From an uncultured Oscillospiraceae bacterium (lineage in GTDB: Bacteria; Bacillota; Clostridia; Oscillospirales; Oscillospiraceae): DNA of 62,301 nucleotides. Each line of letters opens with the position of its first letter. Position 1 is the first letter of the stretch. The notes under the pieces are model-generated. The model was not told where the DNA came from, did no database searches, and saw nothing but the letters and a program-made list of their open reading frames with translations. Positions 8,105 through 17,172 of this stretch are shown piece by piece. The stretch lies in NCBI GenBank assembly GCA_934591705.1, contig CAKTPM010000007.1, forward strand, positions 1-62,301. The letters run 5' to 3'. The translations under genes were made by a program, and so were the position numbers.

Positions 8105-11100
8105 GTACCACCTCCCAGCCGGACAGTCACTGTACCGATTTTTCCTTTCTCCAGGGGACCTGAGGGCTTCCCCGACAGGTCCAGACGGAATTGCTTCTTC
8201 TCAAGCGGCGCCAGGGTAACGGGGCCTGTGACGGCTCCTCCCCCGCTGTATGCGAAGCTGCCTGCTATGGCTGCGTCCGCCGCGGTATAATCCAGGGTCA
8301 CCGTGACCGCGGCGGCGCCCCGGTTCTCCACGGTGACGGCGGCGCTCCCGTCGGCGCGCCAGCCGCCGCCCACATAGGTGTGAGTCCGGGGGTTCCATGT
8401 CCCGTCCTCATAGGTGAAGGCCAGCTCTCCCCAGGTAACGGTGACGGAGACCGCCTCCCACCGGGCATAGAGGGTGTGGTCCTTCGCCTCGGTGACAGGG
8501 GTCGTGGCCTTCACCTGCGTACCGCCGCTCGCCGCGGTGTACCAGCCCGCAAAGGCATAGCCCGGGCGGGTGGGAACGGGCAGGGTGCCATAGGTCTCGC
8601 CATAGGTCACGGTGGTATTTCCGGGGTTGGGCGAGCCGCCGTTGGCGTTGAAGGTCAGGGTATAGGTATTGGCCGTCCACCGGGCGTAGAGGGTGTAGCC
8701 GGCGTCTACCTGCCCGGCGGCCTCCGCCTTGGTGCCGCCGGTCTCCGCGGTATACCAGCCGGCAAAGCTGTGGCCGGTTTTTTCCGAGGCCGGTAGGGGA
8801 AGATTACCGTAGGTGCCGTCTGGCTCGGCGGCGGCGATCCGCCGGGCGGCCCTGTCCACCAGGGCGTAGGCGGTAAGGGCGGCCTGGCCGCGGTTGCCTG
8901 CTCCATCCACGGCGGCGACAGTGTAGACCCCGCCCTTTGTCACGGTAAAGCTGCTGGTGTAAAGGCCGCTGCCCTCCCCGGCGCTGGCCGCCAGGGCTGT
9001 GCCGTTCAGCCGGAGGGTGGGGGTGCTGCCGGTCTCAAGCACCGACACCTCCACCGGCAAGCTGCTGGCCGGCTCTGCGGCGGCATAGAGCCGCACATCC
9101 GGCGCCGTGCCGTCCACAGTGTCGGCAACGGTGAGGTCTCTGGAGGCGAAGTGCCCGGCGGCATCGCTGAGGGTCACGCGGTAGGTCCCCGGCTCTTTCA
9201 TGGTAAATCGGCCGTTGAGTGCGGTGGTCTCTGTGCCGTCCGGCAGGTGCAGGACGATGCCCGTGTTGCCGTTTGCCGTGACCTGATAGGAGTAGATCGC
9301 CCCCGTGGCCCCTTGGCTGACCTTCGTTACGGTCAGGGTCGGTGCCTTCAGATCCACGGTGTAGCTCTTGGAGGACTTGACGGCACTGTTGCCCACCTTG
9401 TCCGTGGCGGTGACCGTCAGCTGATGGGTCCCCGTGGTGTTGGGGCAGAGGACGGAATAGGTGCCGTCGCTGTTCTTGGTGACACTGGCCGCGGTGCTTC
9501 CCCATTTCGCCGTGACGCTGTTCACGCCGGAGCCGCCATCGGCAACGGAGAAGGTCAGGGTCATCCGCTCGGCATAGCGGCTGCCGGGCAGGTCATGGAT
9601 GGTGATGGCGGGGGCGGTGGTGTCGATCTTGCTGATCACCGCCTGCCGGGTGATGGTCTCGCCGTTCACCTTCATGGTGAAGGTATAAAGGCCGTTGGTT
9701 TTCGCTGTGTAGCTGAAGGACACATTGCCGCTGCCGTGCACAGTGGAGGTGCCGCTGGGGGGCTTCACCGTCACCTTCGCGTCGGTGGGCAAGCGGGAGA
9801 CGGTGATGGTCTGCTGCCGTGCCCAGGTACTGTCGGCGGCGGTGACCTGCAGATAGGCATTGCTGCTGACCGCGTTGCTGCCGCTGCTGGGGACCGTCAC
9901 CGCTTTGTAGGCCGTCTTTACCAGGCCGTCCCGGTTGGTGACCCGGGCATGGAGGTAATAGGTGCCGGCGGAGCGGGCGGTCTTTACCGCGGCGCTGCTG
10001 GGGCTGCCGGCAGTGGTCCAGCCGGAGGTGGGGAGCGTACTGCTTGTGCTCCAGGCATACTCCAGCTTCACGGCGCCGGTGGCGGTGACGGTGCTGCTGA
10101 GGGCGCCGTGGGTGTTGGTGATGGCGCCCACGGTGACGGTGGGCGCGGTGGCGGTGCCCACGGTGACATTCTGGCTGGGCTTGGTGCTGTAGCCGCTGAC
10201 GGTGCCGGTGTCGGCGCTCATGTCCTTGATCTGCGAGGCGCAGTCCAAGCTTGTGAGCCGGATGTAATCAGGGGGATTTTCAGGGACGGTGCCGGTGAAG
10301 TAAAGGACATTGGTGTCCGCGCCGCCGGCATATCGGAACACGCCCCAGTTGGTGGTGATTTGGGAGCTGCTGCTCAGGGAGCTGTTGGTCTTGTCCACGA
10401 TCTCCTTGAAGACGAGGGCCACGGTCACGCTGTCCCCGGGGAGGTACTTTCCCCCTGCCATGGGCGCCATGTCCCTAAGCTGCGGCTCCACGGTGTCATA
10501 CACCTTCAGGTAGTCCTTGTAGCTCTGCATGTACCATATGTCCTTGCCGCTTCCGGCTGCCGAAAACCAGATATGGGCAGTGTCTTTGACGCCGAACAAT
10601 AGATATACTTTGTCGTTAAATTCCACCTTTTTCCCCACTACTACGACTCCCCCAGCATGCTTGACCCCTCTGCCAGCCATACTCGGGAAGTTCATATCGG
10701 GGTTTTTCCCAGCGGTTTCCCATGTAGCCGTATAGTACGCATTTCCAAATGCAGTGGTGTTTGCCTCGATATACCTTTCTTTTGCTTCAAATGGCCCATA
10801 GCTATCGGGCTTGTGATTGCCTGCCCATACAAGCTGATAGCCGTCATCGTCTTCCTGGAAGGTGAAATACGCCCTGTACAGCATCCCTTGCGCCGTTTTT
10901 CCCAGGTATTCTTTTTCCTTGTCGCTTGCAGCAAGGGTCCTTTGTACATTGAAGTTTATCTGGTTTGTGTTCTTTCCCCTGTCATTTTGGAAGTATATTT
11001 TCCAGTCTCCTTTGCCGGAATGGTCGGCGACCCATTTGTTGCTGTCATTGACGGTCACCGCTCGCTCCTTCTCGCTGTACACACTCCGGTCAACGGTATA

Positions 11101-12729
11101 GCCGCTGCCGTTTGTCAGCTTTCGCGTGGCCCTGGCCGTGCCGATGGTGGCGCCGCCCTCCACGCGGTAGATCTCCATCTGATAGGTACGGTCGGCGTTG
11201 GAGTAGGCGGTGGCGGATGATGAGGGAGTATTTGCGCCGTTTTCCGCCACGCTGATGCTCTGGCTGGCGCTGCTGCCGGCGCTGAAGGTCAGTTGGCCGT
11301 ACCGGTGGGTGAAATGCGTGCCCCCCACGGCGGAGCCGTTCACCGTGCGGTAATAGACGGTCTGCTGGCCGTCCGTTCCGCCGGTGCGGGTAAAGGTGAA
11401 GGTATTGCCGCCATTGTTCTGTACGGAGATCACGCCGTTTTTCGGGGCATTGACGCCGAAGGAGGCGCTGCTCTCGCCATAGAGCACCGTGCCGTCCGCG
11501 GCCTTGGCATAGGCCCGGGCATAGTACGAAAGGCCCGCCACCAGCGCGCTCTTTGCCACCGTGGCGGTCAGCTTGCCGTTTTCACTGTTGACGGGGCGGC
11601 TGGTTTTCACCGTCCCCTCGCTCTGGGCCAGGGAGGGCTTTGCCAGAAGACCGTAAACAAAGCCGGTCTCCTGCCAGGTCAGGCCGCCGGTCCTTTCCAT
11701 GGTGGCCGACAGGGTAAAGCTGCTTGTGCCGCTGACCGTGGTCCGGGAAAGCTCTGCCGGCTTCGGGAGAATGTGGACCTTCAGCGCGGCCCGGGCTGTT
11801 TTGGTGCCGCTTTTGGCGGTATAGGTGACGGTGTAGGTGCCGGGAGTCTTGGTGCTGCCGGGGGTGCCTGAGGTGGTGACCTCACCCGTAAAGGAGGCGA
11901 TGTAGCTTTTCCACTCCGGCAGGGCAGCCCCCTCGGTGAGGTATATTTCATTGGTGCTCAGCAGGATCGCCGGATCGGGCATAAGCACCTGGGGCGCCGG
12001 GACGGACGGGGATGCCGCGCTCATCTCATTTAAGCTGCCCACGCCGAGCAGGATGCAGCGCGTCCAGACCTCCCCCGGGGCCACCGTGGTGAGCCAGGAA
12101 TAGCCCAGGGCGCTGTCCCCCGTGAATTTGTTGTTGGGCCCCCGGTCCTTTTTGTCTGTAAAGCAGTCGCGGTATTCATCGTAGAAGCTGCCGTACCACA
12201 GGGTGTCGCAGCTGGGAGCCATCAGCTTGAAGGCATAGCTGTTTTTGGGGCTGCCGACCATGTTCAGCGTGCTGCCGCCCTTTGTCTCCGCATAAATAGG
12301 CGCACGGTCGTTTTTATCGATCATCACATCGGCGTGGCCGCCGATCCGTATTTTATGGGCTTCAGCGCCGTTGTTGGTCAGGGTGTACTGCACCATGATA
12401 TAGTTTTCCGCATACTTTTGCAGGTCCACATCCAGCCGCAGGCCGGCGGCAAGGAGCTGCGGCGGATTTATCTGCTTTGCGGCGCCGTCCACGGAAACGG
12501 TCGTCTTATACCCCAGGTTCCTGTAGGTGGTCTGGTAGGTCTTGCCGCCGTCTATGCCGTTGATGTTGAAGGAGACCGCTCCGTCCTTCCACGCCACGAT
12601 GGACTTGCCGTAGATCTTCTCATTCTGCTGCGTGCTGCCCTGTGTAACGGCCCAGGCCGCGGCGGGCAAAAGCCCCCAGAGCACACACAGGCACAGCGCG
12701 GCGCTCACAAGCCGCTTTTGTATGGACAT
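8101..12729 (-). CDS. Very large secreted multidomain surface protein with InlB repeats
   Basis: The 1,542-residue protein has a signal peptide (cleavage near AWA, residue 27), an N-terminal beta region, an Ig-like domain near residues 250-325, and a Calx-beta-like region (12290-11220 side of the gene, about residues 435-510). A lower-GC central domain spans about residues 545-725, several Ig-like or triple-strand repeats follow, and two Listeria-Bacteroides (InlB-type) repeats with GWYT and LYARW lie near 8455-8815. A C-terminal WGELAFTY domain is shared with the small secreted protein. No LPXTG, SLH or membrane anchor is visible. ATG 12729 is chosen over GTG 12738 because GGGGAGG ends 8-9 bases before it. 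It is probably an adhesin or matrix component; this is inferred from architecture only. Confidence 0.85.
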   Translation of the reverse strand: MSIQKRLVSAALCLCVLWGLLPAAAWAVTQGSTQQNEKIYGKSIVAWKDGAVSFNINGIDGGKTYQTTYRNLGYKTTVSVDGAAKQINPPQLLAAGLRLDVDLQKYAENYIMVQYTLTNNGAEAHKIRIGGHADVMIDKNDRAPIYAETKGGSTLNMVGSPKNSYAFKLMAPSCDTLWYGSFYDEYRDCFTDKKDRGPNNKFTGDSALGYSWLTTVAPGEVWTRCILLGVGSLNEMSAASPSVPAPQVLMPDPAILLSTNEIYLTEGAALPEWKSYIASFTGEVTTSGTPGSTKTPGTYTVTYTAKSGTKTARAALKVHILPKPAELSRTTVSGTSSFTLSATMERTGGLTWQETGFVYGLLAKPSLAQSEGTVKTSRPVNSENGKLTATVAKSALVAGLSYYARAYAKAADGTVLYGESSASFGVNAPKNGVISVQNNGGNTFTFTRTGGTDGQQTVYYRTVNGSAVGGTHFTHRYGQLTFSAGSSASQSISVAENGANTPSSSATAYSNADRTYQMEIYRVEGGATIGTARATRKLTNGSGYTVDRSVYSEKERAVTVNDSNKWVADHSGKGDWKIYFQNDRGKNTNQINFNVQRTLAASDKEKEYLGKTAQGMLYRAYFTFQEDDDGYQLVWAGNHKPDSYGPFEAKERYIEANTTAFGNAYYTATWETAGKNPDMNFPSMAGRGVKHAGGVVVVGKKVEFNDKVYLLFGVKDTAHIWFSAAGSGKDIWYMQSYKDYLKVYDTVEPQLRDMAPMAGGKYLPGDSVTVALVFKEIVDKTNSSLSSSSQITTNWGVFRYAGGADTNVLYFTGTVPENPPDYIRLTSLDCASQIKDMSADTGTVSGYSTKPSQNVTVGTATAPTVTVGAITNTHGALSSTVTATGAVKLEYAWSTSSTLPTSGWTTAGSPSSAAVKTARSAGTYYLHARVTNRDGLVKTAYKAVTVPSSGSNAVSSNAYLQVTAADSTWARQQTITVSRLPTDAKVTVKPPSGTSTVHGSGNVSFSYTAKTNGLYTFTMKVNGETITRQAVISKIDTTAPAITIHDLPGSRYAERMTLTFSVADGGSGVNSVTAKWGSTAASVTKNSDGTYSVLCPNTTGTHQLTVTATDKVGNSAVKSSKSYTVDLKAPTLTVTKVSQGATGAIYSYQVTANGNTGIVLHLPDGTETTALNGRFTMKEPGTYRVTLSDAAGHFASRDLTVADTVDGTAPDVRLYAAAEPASSLPVEVSVLETGSTPTLRLNGTALAASAGEGSGLYTSSFTVTKGGVYTVAAVDGAGNRGQAALTAYALVDRAARRIAAAEPDGTYGNLPLPASEKTGHSFAGWYTAETGGTKAEAAGQVDAGYTLYARWTANTYTLTFNANGGSPNPGNTTVTYGETYGTLPVPTRPGYAFAGWYTAASGGTQVKATTPVTEAKDHTLYARWEAVSVTVTWGELAFTYEDGTWNPRTHTYVGGGWRADGSAAVTVENRGAAAVTVTLDYTAADAAIAGSFAYSGGGAVTGPVTLAPLEKKQFRLDLSGKPSGPLEKGKIGTVTVRLGGGT

Positions 12730-12766
12730 GGCCCCCACCTCCCCCTTTTTTCCGCCGTCGAGGGGC

Positions 12767-12805
12767 TTGACAGCGGCGATATATCTCTTATAATGACATT
12801 ATAAT
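12767..12805 (+). promoter_or_regulatory. MerR-gene promoter in a divergent region
   Basis: TTGACA at 12767-12772 and TATAAT at 12789-12794 (16-base spacer) point to the MerR gene. A second ATTATA at 12798-12803 reads as TATAAT on the minus strand and may serve the surface-protein gene, but its -35 box is poor. The divergent layout makes the MerR protein a candidate regulator of the surface cluster. Confidence 0.65.
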
Positions 12806-12850
12806 CCGTCCACCCCTGAACGAAGCAAGTGTTTTTTTAGGAGAATTATT

Positions 12851-13657
12851 ATGGAGCTGAACAAGAACGCCCTCTTCCAGATCACCGAGGCCGCCCGGGC
12901 CTGCGGTATCTCCCGGAGCACCCTGCTGCGCCTGGAGGAAAAGGGGCTGCTGACCCCGGCCTACATCGCGCCGGACAGCGGCCGGCGGTACTACGACAAC
13001 CACAATGTGGCCCGCATCATGCAGATCGAGAAATTCAAGGCCATGGGCCTGCAGACCGACGAGATCGCCCGGTACTTCTCCGACGGCGGCCGGGTGGCGG
13101 ATATGCTCGCCGCCCTGGAGGTCCGCCAGCGGGAGATCGACCGGGGCGTGGAGGAGCTGCGCCTCCGGGCCGGGGAGGCGGCGGGGATGTCCATCCAGCT
13201 GATGACCCTGCCCGCCGTGACCTGCTGCGCCCAGCGCTGCGAGGGCCACACCATCGCCGACAAGTACCGGGATATGTACGGCTTCTTCGGCCAGTGCGTC
13301 CGCCGGGGCTACCGGCTCTCCGACGAGCCCATGTTCACCATATCCCAGCGGCGGGACTATCTGGAGGGCTACATCAGCAACGAGCCCTACCCCTACCAGG
13401 TGTGCGTGCCGGTGCGGCCCGAAAAGGCGCCGCCGGAGGCGGTGACGCTGCCGGCGTGCCGGGTGCTGTCCGTGCTCTACTACGGCAGCTATGACGGCGT
13501 GGACGAGGCGTTTTTGACCCTGGGCCGGGAGGTAAAGGCCCGGGGACTCAAGCCCGCGGGCTTTGTGCGGGTGCTGGGCATCGTGGCCCCCTCCACGGGC
13601 CGGGAGATCGAGGCGCAGCGGTACTGCTCGCGCCTGGTGCTGCCGGTGGAGGAATGA
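12851..13657 (+). CDS. MerR-family regulator with GyrI-like effector domain
   Basis: The 268-residue protein has an N-terminal MerR winged helix (ITEAARACGISRSTLLRLEE, then GRRYYDNHNVARI, about residues 10-70), a helical linker of about 40 residues, and a C-terminal GyrI/AraC-like ligand-binding domain (about 115-266). This is the BmrR/multidrug type of MerR protein, in which the C-domain binds small aromatic or cationic compounds. AGGAG lies 7 bases before the ATG. Its divergent neighbour is the large surface-protein operon, and rsmA follows on the same strand 35 bases later. The ligand and targets cannot be read from the sequence. Confidence 0.9.
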   Translation: MELNKNALFQITEAARACGISRSTLLRLEEKGLLTPAYIAPDSGRRYYDNHNVARIMQIEKFKAMGLQTDEIARYFSDGGRVADMLAALEVRQREIDRGVEELRLRAGEAAGMSIQLMTLPAVTCCAQRCEGHTIADKYRDMYGFFGQCVRRGYRLSDEPMFTISQRRDYLEGYISNEPYPYQVCVPVRPEKAPPEAVTLPACRVLSVLYYGSYDGVDEAFLTLGREVKARGLKPAGFVRVLGIVAPSTGREIEAQRYCSRLVLPVEE

Positions 13658-13692
13658 GGGCGGGGCCTATCATACGGAAAAAGGAGAACACC

Positions 13693-14553
13693 ATGAACCT
13701 CTGTGACCGCCGGGAAATTGAGCGGCTCCTGAGCCGCCACGGCTTTCGCTTCGACAAGGGCAAGGGCCAGAACTTCCTCATTGAAAATTGGGTGCCCCGG
13801 GACATCGCCGCCGCCTGCGGCGCGGATAAGTCCTGCGGCGTGCTGGAGATCGGCCCCGGCATCGGCCCGCTGACGGATGAGCTGTGCCGGCGCGCCGGCA
13901 GGGTGGTGTCCGTGGAGCTGGACGCCCGGCTCTACCCGGTGCTGGAGGAAACGATGGCCGCCCATGACAACTTTATCCTGGTGCCCGGGGATGTGATGAA
14001 GCTGGATCTGGCCGCCCTGACGGCGGAGCACTTCGCCGGTCTGCGGCCCCTTTTGTGCGCAAACCTGCCCTACAACATCACCACCCCGGTGCTGACCAAG
14101 CTGGCGGAGAGCGGCTGCTTTGCGTGCCTGACGGTGCTCATCCAGAAGGAGGTGGCCCAGCGCATCTGCGCCCGGCCCGGCACGGCGGAGTACGGGGCCT
14201 TTTCCCTGCTGATGCAGTACTACACCCAGCCGGAGCTGCTCTTCGAGGTGCCCGCCGAGTGCTTTTTGCCGGCCCCCAAGGTCACCTCCGCGGTGATCCG
14301 CTGCCCGGTGCGCCCGGCGCCGCCGGTGGAGGTCCGGGACACGGCCCTCTTCTGGCGCACGGTGCGCAGCGGCTTCGCCCTGCGCCGCAAGACCCTGGTG
14401 AACAGCCTACAGACCGGCTTTTCCCTGCCCAAAGAGAAGCTTGCCGCCATCGTCACCGCCTGCGGCTTAGACCCCGCCATCCGGGGCGAGCGGCTGGGCC
14501 TGGCGGAATATGCCCGGCTGGCGGACGCCCTCTATGCCGCCATGAACCCCTGA
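13693..14553 (+). CDS. rsmA: 16S rRNA (adenine1518-N6/adenine1519-N6)-dimethyltransferase
   Basis: RsmA (KsgA) dimethylates two adjacent adenines in the 3' hairpin of 16S rRNA, using SAM, late in small-subunit assembly. GQNFL at residues 25-29, the SAM loop EIGPGIG at 52-58 and the catalytic NLPY motif near residue 124 are all present. The length of 286 residues is normal. ATG 13693 follows AAGGAGAA at a good distance. It ends just before a long bidirectional terminator shared with yqeC. Confidence 0.95.
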   Translation: MNLCDRREIERLLSRHGFRFDKGKGQNFLIENWVPRDIAAACGADKSCGVLEIGPGIGPLTDELCRRAGRVVSVELDARLYPVLEETMAAHDNFILVPGDVMKLDLAALTAEHFAGLRPLLCANLPYNITTPVLTKLAESGCFACLTVLIQKEVAQRICARPGTAEYGAFSLLMQYYTQPELLFEVPAECFLPAPKVTSAVIRCPVRPAPPVEVRDTALFWRTVRSGFALRRKTLVNSLQTGFSLPKEKLAAIVTACGLDPAIRGERLGLAEYARLADALYAAMNP

Positions 14554-14561
14554 AAAGAGAC

Positions 14562-14602
14562 AAAGAAGGACCGCCTCCCCCACAGGGAGGCGGTCCTTCT
14601 TT
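14562..14602. terminator. Bidirectional terminator
   Basis: AAAGAAGGACCGCCTCCC pairs with GGGAGGCGGTCCTTCTTT around a CCACA-type loop. The stem of about 18 bp separates rsmA from the convergent yqeC gene. Confidence 0.9.
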
Positions 14603-14613
14603 ATCCGCAGAGG

Positions 14614-15288
14614 TCACTTGAGCTTTTCCCACAGGCCCTGGCGCAGGGAGCCGGCCACCACCGGCACCTCCACGCAGCGGGCGAACTCCCGGAGCTTGCC
14701 CCGGCCGAAGAACCGAGGCAGGGCGTCCGTCTGGTTGATGAATACCCGGCTGCAAAGGCCCTCCCGGGCGATGACCGCCGCCGCCAGCTCCGGCGCTGCG
14801 GCGCTGTCCATGCCGGTGAGGCCCGTGAGCTCCAGGAAGCGCTCCGGCCGGTGCACCGCCTGGGCGATGGGCTTATCGAAGCCGGAGGCCCCCACCACGC
14901 AGATGACATTCCCGCAGCCCGGGGGGATCACCGGCTCGTGGGAGGCGTGGGCCTTCAGGGGCAGGCCGTGGGCTCCGTCGGCTTCCACCAGGGTATAGTC
15001 CGCCGCGGCGTCCCAGCCGGGGAAGCCGGGAGCGGTGAGCTTGCCGTCCTCCGCCGGGGTGCCGGCGCACACAATGGGGTGGGCCGCCAAAAGCCCCTGC
15101 AGCTCCTCCGCCCCGGTGGCCAGAGGGAGCTGCTCCGGCCGGCGGATGTGGGTGGTGGTGGCGATGACGACCCTCCCCTTTTTCTGCAACTCCCCGGCCA
15201 GGGTGTAGAGCAGGGAGGTCTTGCCTCCGGAGCCGATGAGGGCGGTGAGGCCGGGGCGGATATCCAGCAGCTGATAGAGCTTTGCCAT
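14614..15288 (-). CDS. yqeC: Selenium-cofactor/molybdenum hydroxylase accessory protein YqeC
   Basis: The 224-residue protein begins with a P-loop-like ALIGSGGKTSLLY (about residues 16-28). It continues with TTTHI, an LVEADGAHG segment near residue 101 and CVVGASGFDKP near residue 132, which are typical of YqeC. YqeC is tied by genome context to selenium-dependent molybdenum hydroxylases; its reaction is not firmly known. No hydroxylase, selD or xdh gene is present in this window, so here it is a lone accessory gene. It lies 13 bases after csaA on the same strand and is probably cotranscribed with it. Confidence 0.88.
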   Translation of the reverse strand: MAKLYQLLDIRPGLTALIGSGGKTSLLYTLAGELQKKGRVVIATTTHIRRPEQLPLATGAEELQGLLAAHPIVCAGTPAEDGKLTAPGFPGWDAAADYTLVEADGAHGLPLKAHASHEPVIPPGCGNVICVVGASGFDKPIAQAVHRPERFLELTGLTGMDSAAAPELAAAVIAREGLCSRVFINQTDALPRFFGRGKLREFARCVEVPVVAGSLRQGLWEKLK

Positions 15289-15301
15289 GCCGCGCCCTCC
15301 G

Positions 15302-15631
15302 TCAGCCCAGCTTGTCGCCGTTTTCCACCGGCTTGTCCGGGGTGATGAGCACCACGCCGCCGGCGCTGTAGGTGCCCAGGACCAGCACCTGGGACATGAA
15401 GTCGGCGATCTGCCGGGGCGGGAAGTTCACCACCGCCAGCACCTGCTTGCCCACCAGCTCCTCCGGGGTGTAGCGGTCGGTGATCTGGGCGGAGGTCTTC
15501 TTCTCCCCCAGCTCCGGGCCGAGGTCCACCGTCAGCTGGTAGGCGGGCTTCCGGGCCTTTTCAAACACCTTGGCGGAGGTGACGGTGCCCACCCGGATGT
15601 CCAGCTTCAGAAAATCGTCAAATGTTGCCAT
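15302..15631 (-). CDS. csaA: CsaA-type tRNA-binding protein
   Basis: The product is 109 residues and consists of a single tRNA-binding OB fold of the EMAP-II/Arc1p/MetRS C-terminal type: FLKLDIRVGTV at the start, a KPAYQL segment, SAQITDRYTPEEL, and VVNFPPRQI. In Bacillus, CsaA is a dimer that binds tRNA and has been linked to secretion. ATG 15631 is preceded by GGAGGCAGCAGAT, which excludes the longer upstream frame. Its downstream partner is yqeC. Confidence 0.93.
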   Translation of the reverse strand: MATFDDFLKLDIRVGTVTSAKVFEKARKPAYQLTVDLGPELGEKKTSAQITDRYTPEELVGKQVLAVVNFPPRQIADFMSQVLVLGTYSAGGVVLITPDKPVENGDKLG

Positions 15632-15722
15632 ATCTGCTGCCTCCTTTCGGTATTTCGGCTTTATCCTACCACACTTTTTTCCCCCTGGCAAGACATCCCC
15701 GCAGCCATTCGACACCGTTTGT

Positions 15723-15751
15723 TTGACAAAGGCGGCTTTTCGTGCTATACT
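15723..15751 (+). promoter_or_regulatory. Promoter of the 3D-domain protein
   Basis: TTGACA at 15723-15728 and TATACT at 15746-15751, with a 17-base spacer, lie 57 bases upstream of the start codon. Confidence 0.85.
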
Positions 15752-15808
15752 ATCGGCGATTTGCAATTTTTTATTACAATTTCTCCGGAATGGAGTGCTC
15801 GAGGTACT

Positions 15809-17140
15809 ATGAAGGATCGTTTGACACAATCGAATCTTTTGGCCCCCTATCGCCAGACCCGGCGCCGGCGGGGCGGCTTTTCCGCCAGCTGGGACGCCCT
15901 GCCCCAGGTGCAGGCGGTGCGCCGCTTCAACGCCGCCTTAGGGGCCCGGCTCCGGCGGCTGGTGACCCCCCACCTGGAAAAGGCCGGCAAGCGCCTGGCC
16001 GCTACAGACAGGGCGGTGCGCCGGCGGGTGGAAGGCTCCCCCCAGGTACAGGGCCTGCGGGTGCAGCATAAGCGCTTCCGCCGGGCCTATGACGCCCTGC
16101 CCCAGGTGCAGTCCACCCGGCGCTTCAAGCGGTTTTTACAGGCCCGGCCCGTGCTGCGGACCCTGCTGCTGATGGCCCTGCCCCTGGTGGTGTTTCTCCC
16201 CTTCTGCTTCTCGGATCCCGGGCAGGCCCCCGACTATATCTACCTGGTGGCGGACGGCACCGCCCCGCAGGTCATCTTCGGCCGGCCCACCCAGGACGCG
16301 GATTACGGTATCCTGCGGATGAGCGCCGACACCTCGGCCTGGGACGCCCAGCTGATATTGGACAAGGGCCAGCAGGTGGCCATCCGCCACGGGGACTGCA
16401 GCGAGATCGTCACCTCCCGGCACGAGACCGTAGCCAACCTGCTGCGGCGGCTGGAGCTGACCCCGGCGGAGGACGAGATGGTGGCCATCAACATCGCCGG
16501 GGAGATGCCCATCGTCCACATCAGCGCGGAGCTCCACTACCAGCGCAACGAGATCACCCCGGTGGCCTACGCCACCAAGGAGCTCACCAACCCCCTGGCG
16601 GAGAAGGGCAGCCGCACCGTGATCCGCGCCGGGCAGACCGGCACCATCATGGACACCTATGACGATGTCTACCGCATGGGACGGGTGGTGCACAGCGACC
16701 TCATCGACCGCACGGACAACTCCTCGGTGACGGAGATCGTGGAGATCGGCACCCTGGTAAAGAGCGTGCCCTTTGAGGATAAGCTGGCGGAGGTGCATCC
16801 CAACCACGACGGCTCCGAGGGCGGATATCTGGTCTTTGAAAGCGGCGACAGCATGCGCTATTCCCGCAAGGTGATCTGCAACACCACCGCCTATTACAGC
16901 GGCGGGGAAAAGGGCGCGGCCTTCCACACCGCCACCGGCCACGCCGTGGGCTACGGCATCATCGCCGCCGATCCCAAGGTCTTCCCCTATCACAGCCGCC
17001 TCTATGTCACCGGCTACGGCTTCAGCCAGGTGGAGGACTGCGGCAACTTCCGGGGCAACAAGCTGGATGTGTGGTATGCCACCTACCGGGAATGTGTCTA
17101 TTGGGGCCGCCGGAATGTGGCCGTATATGTAACGGAATAA
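15809..17140 (+). CDS. 3D-domain cell-wall protein (YabE/RpfB-like)
   Basis: The 443-residue protein has a long basic cytosolic N-terminus (about residues 1-110) with three PQVQ motifs, then one transmembrane helix near residues 115-135. DUF348-like and G5-like extracellular domains follow (about 140-330), and a C-terminal 3D domain from about 350 ends in GNKLDVWYATYREC, with the acidic residues expected of this fold. Relatives are peptidoglycan-cleaving or resuscitation factors. YabE-like proteins usually have a short N-terminus, so the basic repeat region is unusual. GAGG precedes ATG 15809. A strong terminator follows. Confidence 0.88.
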   Translation: MKDRLTQSNLLAPYRQTRRRRGGFSASWDALPQVQAVRRFNAALGARLRRLVTPHLEKAGKRLAATDRAVRRRVEGSPQVQGLRVQHKRFRRAYDALPQVQSTRRFKRFLQARPVLRTLLLMALPLVVFLPFCFSDPGQAPDYIYLVADGTAPQVIFGRPTQDADYGILRMSADTSAWDAQLILDKGQQVAIRHGDCSEIVTSRHETVANLLRRLELTPAEDEMVAINIAGEMPIVHISAELHYQRNEITPVAYATKELTNPLAEKGSRTVIRAGQTGTIMDTYDDVYRMGRVVHSDLIDRTDNSSVTEIVEIGTLVKSVPFEDKLAEVHPNHDGSEGGYLVFESGDSMRYSRKVICNTTAYYSGGEKGAAFHTATGHAVGYGIIAADPKVFPYHSRLYVTGYGFSQVEDCGNFRGNKLDVWYATYRECVYWGRRNVAVYVTE

Positions 17141-17172
17141 AAAACAGCCGCCTCCGGGCGGCTGTTTTTTAT
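17138..17172. terminator. Bidirectional terminator
   Basis: AAAACAGCCGCC-TCC-GGGCGGCTGTTTT with A- and T-runs. It serves both the 3D-domain gene and the convergent XRE gene. Confidence 0.9.
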
